Notes under the pieces: generated by a model
The model's input: the letters and a program-made list of their open reading frames with translations, nothing else
Databases searched by the model: none
Told to the model about the DNA's origin: nothing
Shown: piece after piece, positions 21,974 through 22,851 of the stretch
Numbering within the stretch: position 1 is the stretch's first letter
Layout: every line of letters begins with the position of its first letter
From: JAKZSU01 sp047517485
GTDB lineage: Bacteria; Pseudomonadota; Alphaproteobacteria; UBA7887
DNA length: 22,851 nt
Direction of reading: 5' to 3'
Assembly: GCA_047517485.1 (NCBI GenBank)
Contig: JAKZSU010000181.1
Coordinates: forward strand, 1 to 22,851
Made by a program: the position numbers and the translations under genes

Positions 21974-22710
21974 TGAAGGCGCTCGCCGCGGCGATCAGCG
22001 AAATCGCCCGCGCCGCGGGGGCGGAAATTCTGGCAATTCGCGAATCCGGCGCGGCGGTGCGCGAAAAAGCCGATTGCTCACCGGTGACCGACGCCGACGA
22101 AGCGGCGAACGCGCTGATCGTCGCCCGGCTCGGCGATCTCACCCCGGATATTCCGATCATCGCCGAGGAAAGTGTCGCCGCGGGCGATATTCCGGCAATT
22201 GGGCCGCGCTTCTGGTTGGTCGATCCGTTGGACGGGACCCGCGAGTTCATCGCCGATCGCGACGAGTTCACCGTCAATATCGCGTTGATCGAGGATGGCC
22301 GGCCGACCCTGGGCGTGGTCGGCGTTCCCGCCCGGGGCGAGCTTTATGGCGGCGCGACGGACCTCGGCGCGTGGTCGGAGAACGGGCCGATCGCGGCACG
22401 GCCGGTGCCCGATAAAGACCCGTTGGCGGTCGCCAGCCGAAGCCACGGCAGCGATGAGACCGAGGCCTGGCTCGACAAGCACGGCATTACCCGGACCATC
22501 CGCGCCGGCTCGTCGGTCAAATTCTGCCGTTTGGCCGAGGGCGCGGCCGACCTCTATCCGCGCTTCGGTCGCACCATGGAATGGGATACCGCCGCCGGGC
22601 ACGCGGTGCTCGCCGCGGCCGGCGGCAGCGTGCGAAATCTCGATGGGTCCGATCTCTCGTACGGCAAACCGGGTTTCGAAAACCCCCACTTCATCGCCCG
22701 TGGCGCGTGA
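21973..22710 (+). CDS. cysQ: 3'(2'),5'-bisphosphate nucleotidase (CysQ)
   Basis: A 245-residue inositol-monophosphatase-family enzyme. Metal ligands are visible in IIAEESV (Glu65, Glu66), the signature WLVDPLDGTREF (Asp84, Asp87) and MEWDTAAGH (Asp205). SVKFCRLAEGAADLYPR is the CysQ-type substrate segment. It removes the 3'-phosphate from PAP (adenosine 3',5'-bisphosphate), the by-product of sulfotransfer. It is translationally coupled to cysNC by a TGATG junction. If the phosphoramidate donor in this organism is 3'-phospho-CDP-amidate, transfer would release cytidine 3',5'-bisphosphate, which a CysQ-type phosphatase could also recycle; this is inference. Confidence 0.93.
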   Translation: MKALAAAISEIARAAGAEILAIRESGAAVREKADCSPVTDADEAANALIVARLGDLTPDIPIIAEESVAAGDIPAIGPRFWLVDPLDGTREFIADRDEFTVNIALIEDGRPTLGVVGVPARGELYGGATDLGAWSENGPIAARPVPDKDPLAVASRSHGSDETEAWLDKHGITRTIRAGSSVKFCRLAEGAADLYPRFGRTMEWDTAAGHAVLAAAGGSVRNLDGSDLSYGKPGFENPHFIARGA

Positions 22711-22715
22711 GGCTT

Positions 22716-22851
22716 AACAGCCCGTTGACGAAGTCGGCACTGGACACAAGCGGCCTGGTCTGATTCTTTGACGTTCTGATTTGACCGGGGGATTCGCTGA
22801 TGACGATGGGACAGCAGAAGGATCGTCAGGGGGACTTGATGGTAGGCTGGG
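22716..22851 (+). mobile_element. Left end of an insertion sequence (partial), running off the window
   Basis: The bases after cysQ have no gene until a transposase start at 22800. The sequence from about 22716 (TAACAGCCCGTTGACGAAGT) resembles the end of IS elements of the IS1182/IS5 kind. The exact boundary and inverted repeat cannot be set without the other end. Confidence 0.5.
22800..22851 (+). CDS. Transposase, N-terminal fragment cut by the window edge
   Basis: Seventeen codons from ATG 22800 (or ATG 22806) read MTMGQQKDRQGDLMVGW, which resembles the N-terminus of IS1182-type transposases (QKDRQGxLM). A GGGGG run nine bases upstream may serve as ribosome-binding site. The fragment is too short for firm family assignment. 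Confidence 0.55.
   Translation, partial: MTMGQQKDRQGDLMVGW

Noticed and set aside
1..22851. CRISPR arrays, tRNA or rRNA genes
   Set aside because: No regularly spaced repeats and no tRNA-like or rRNA-like segments were found while reading the sequence; coding density leaves little room for them.

Overview
The window looks like an accessory surface-glycan island of a high-GC alphaproteobacterium, most likely from the Rhodospirillales. This placement rests on codon and GC character, on TGA as the main stop and on gene style; no rRNA or other marker gene is present. Nearly everything from 63 to 17635 lies on the minus strand and forms one tight array of 18 genes. Fourteen of its 17 junctions are 4-base ATGA or GTGA overlaps, one is a 7-base overlap, and two are gaps of 11 and 15 bases.

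Read in the direction of transcription (high to low coordinates), the array has four blocks. (1) A legionaminic-acid-type nonulosonate set: LegC-like aminotransferase, PglD/NeuD-like acetyltransferase, NeuB synthase and NeuC epimerase (17635 to 13817). (2) Four genes matching, in enzyme class and order, the Campylobacter jejuni Cj1418-Cj1417-Cj1416-Cj1415 route to activated phosphoramidate: glutamine kinase, gamma-glutamyl-CDP-amidate hydrolase, phosphoglutamine cytidylyltransferase and CDP-amidate kinase (13823 to 9504). (3) Candidate transfer and tailoring genes: an SGNH protein, a methyltransferase broken by an in-frame TAA, a capsule-type glycosyltransferase and a CDP-alcohol phosphatidyltransferase (9507 to 5176). 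(4) An amidino-sugar set: HisF-like, HisH-like and a WbpG/PseA-type N-acetyl sugar amidotransferase, with a membrane-anchored seven-repeat beta-propeller gene (also broken by an in-frame TAA) between HisH and WbpG, then a methyltransferase and a Bfd-like [2Fe-2S] protein (5179 to 63).

Divergent from legC is an aldo/keto reductase that appears to have lost about 100 internal residues. It converges on a winged-helix regulator. The regulator is divergent from cysD-cysNC-cysQ (activated sulfate supply and 3'-phosphonucleotide removal), and the 339-base space between them holds two matching TGTTCA-N5-TGAAC(A/G) inverted repeats. The right edge enters an insertion sequence with the start of a transposase.

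My reading is a locus for an amidinated legionaminic-type glycan carrying phosphoramidate, possibly O-methylated, in an alphaproteobacterium. The parts are individually related to known systems; the combination and gene order are the notable point. The 4,6-dehydratase, the CMP-nonulosonate synthetase and an obvious sulfotransferase are not in the window.
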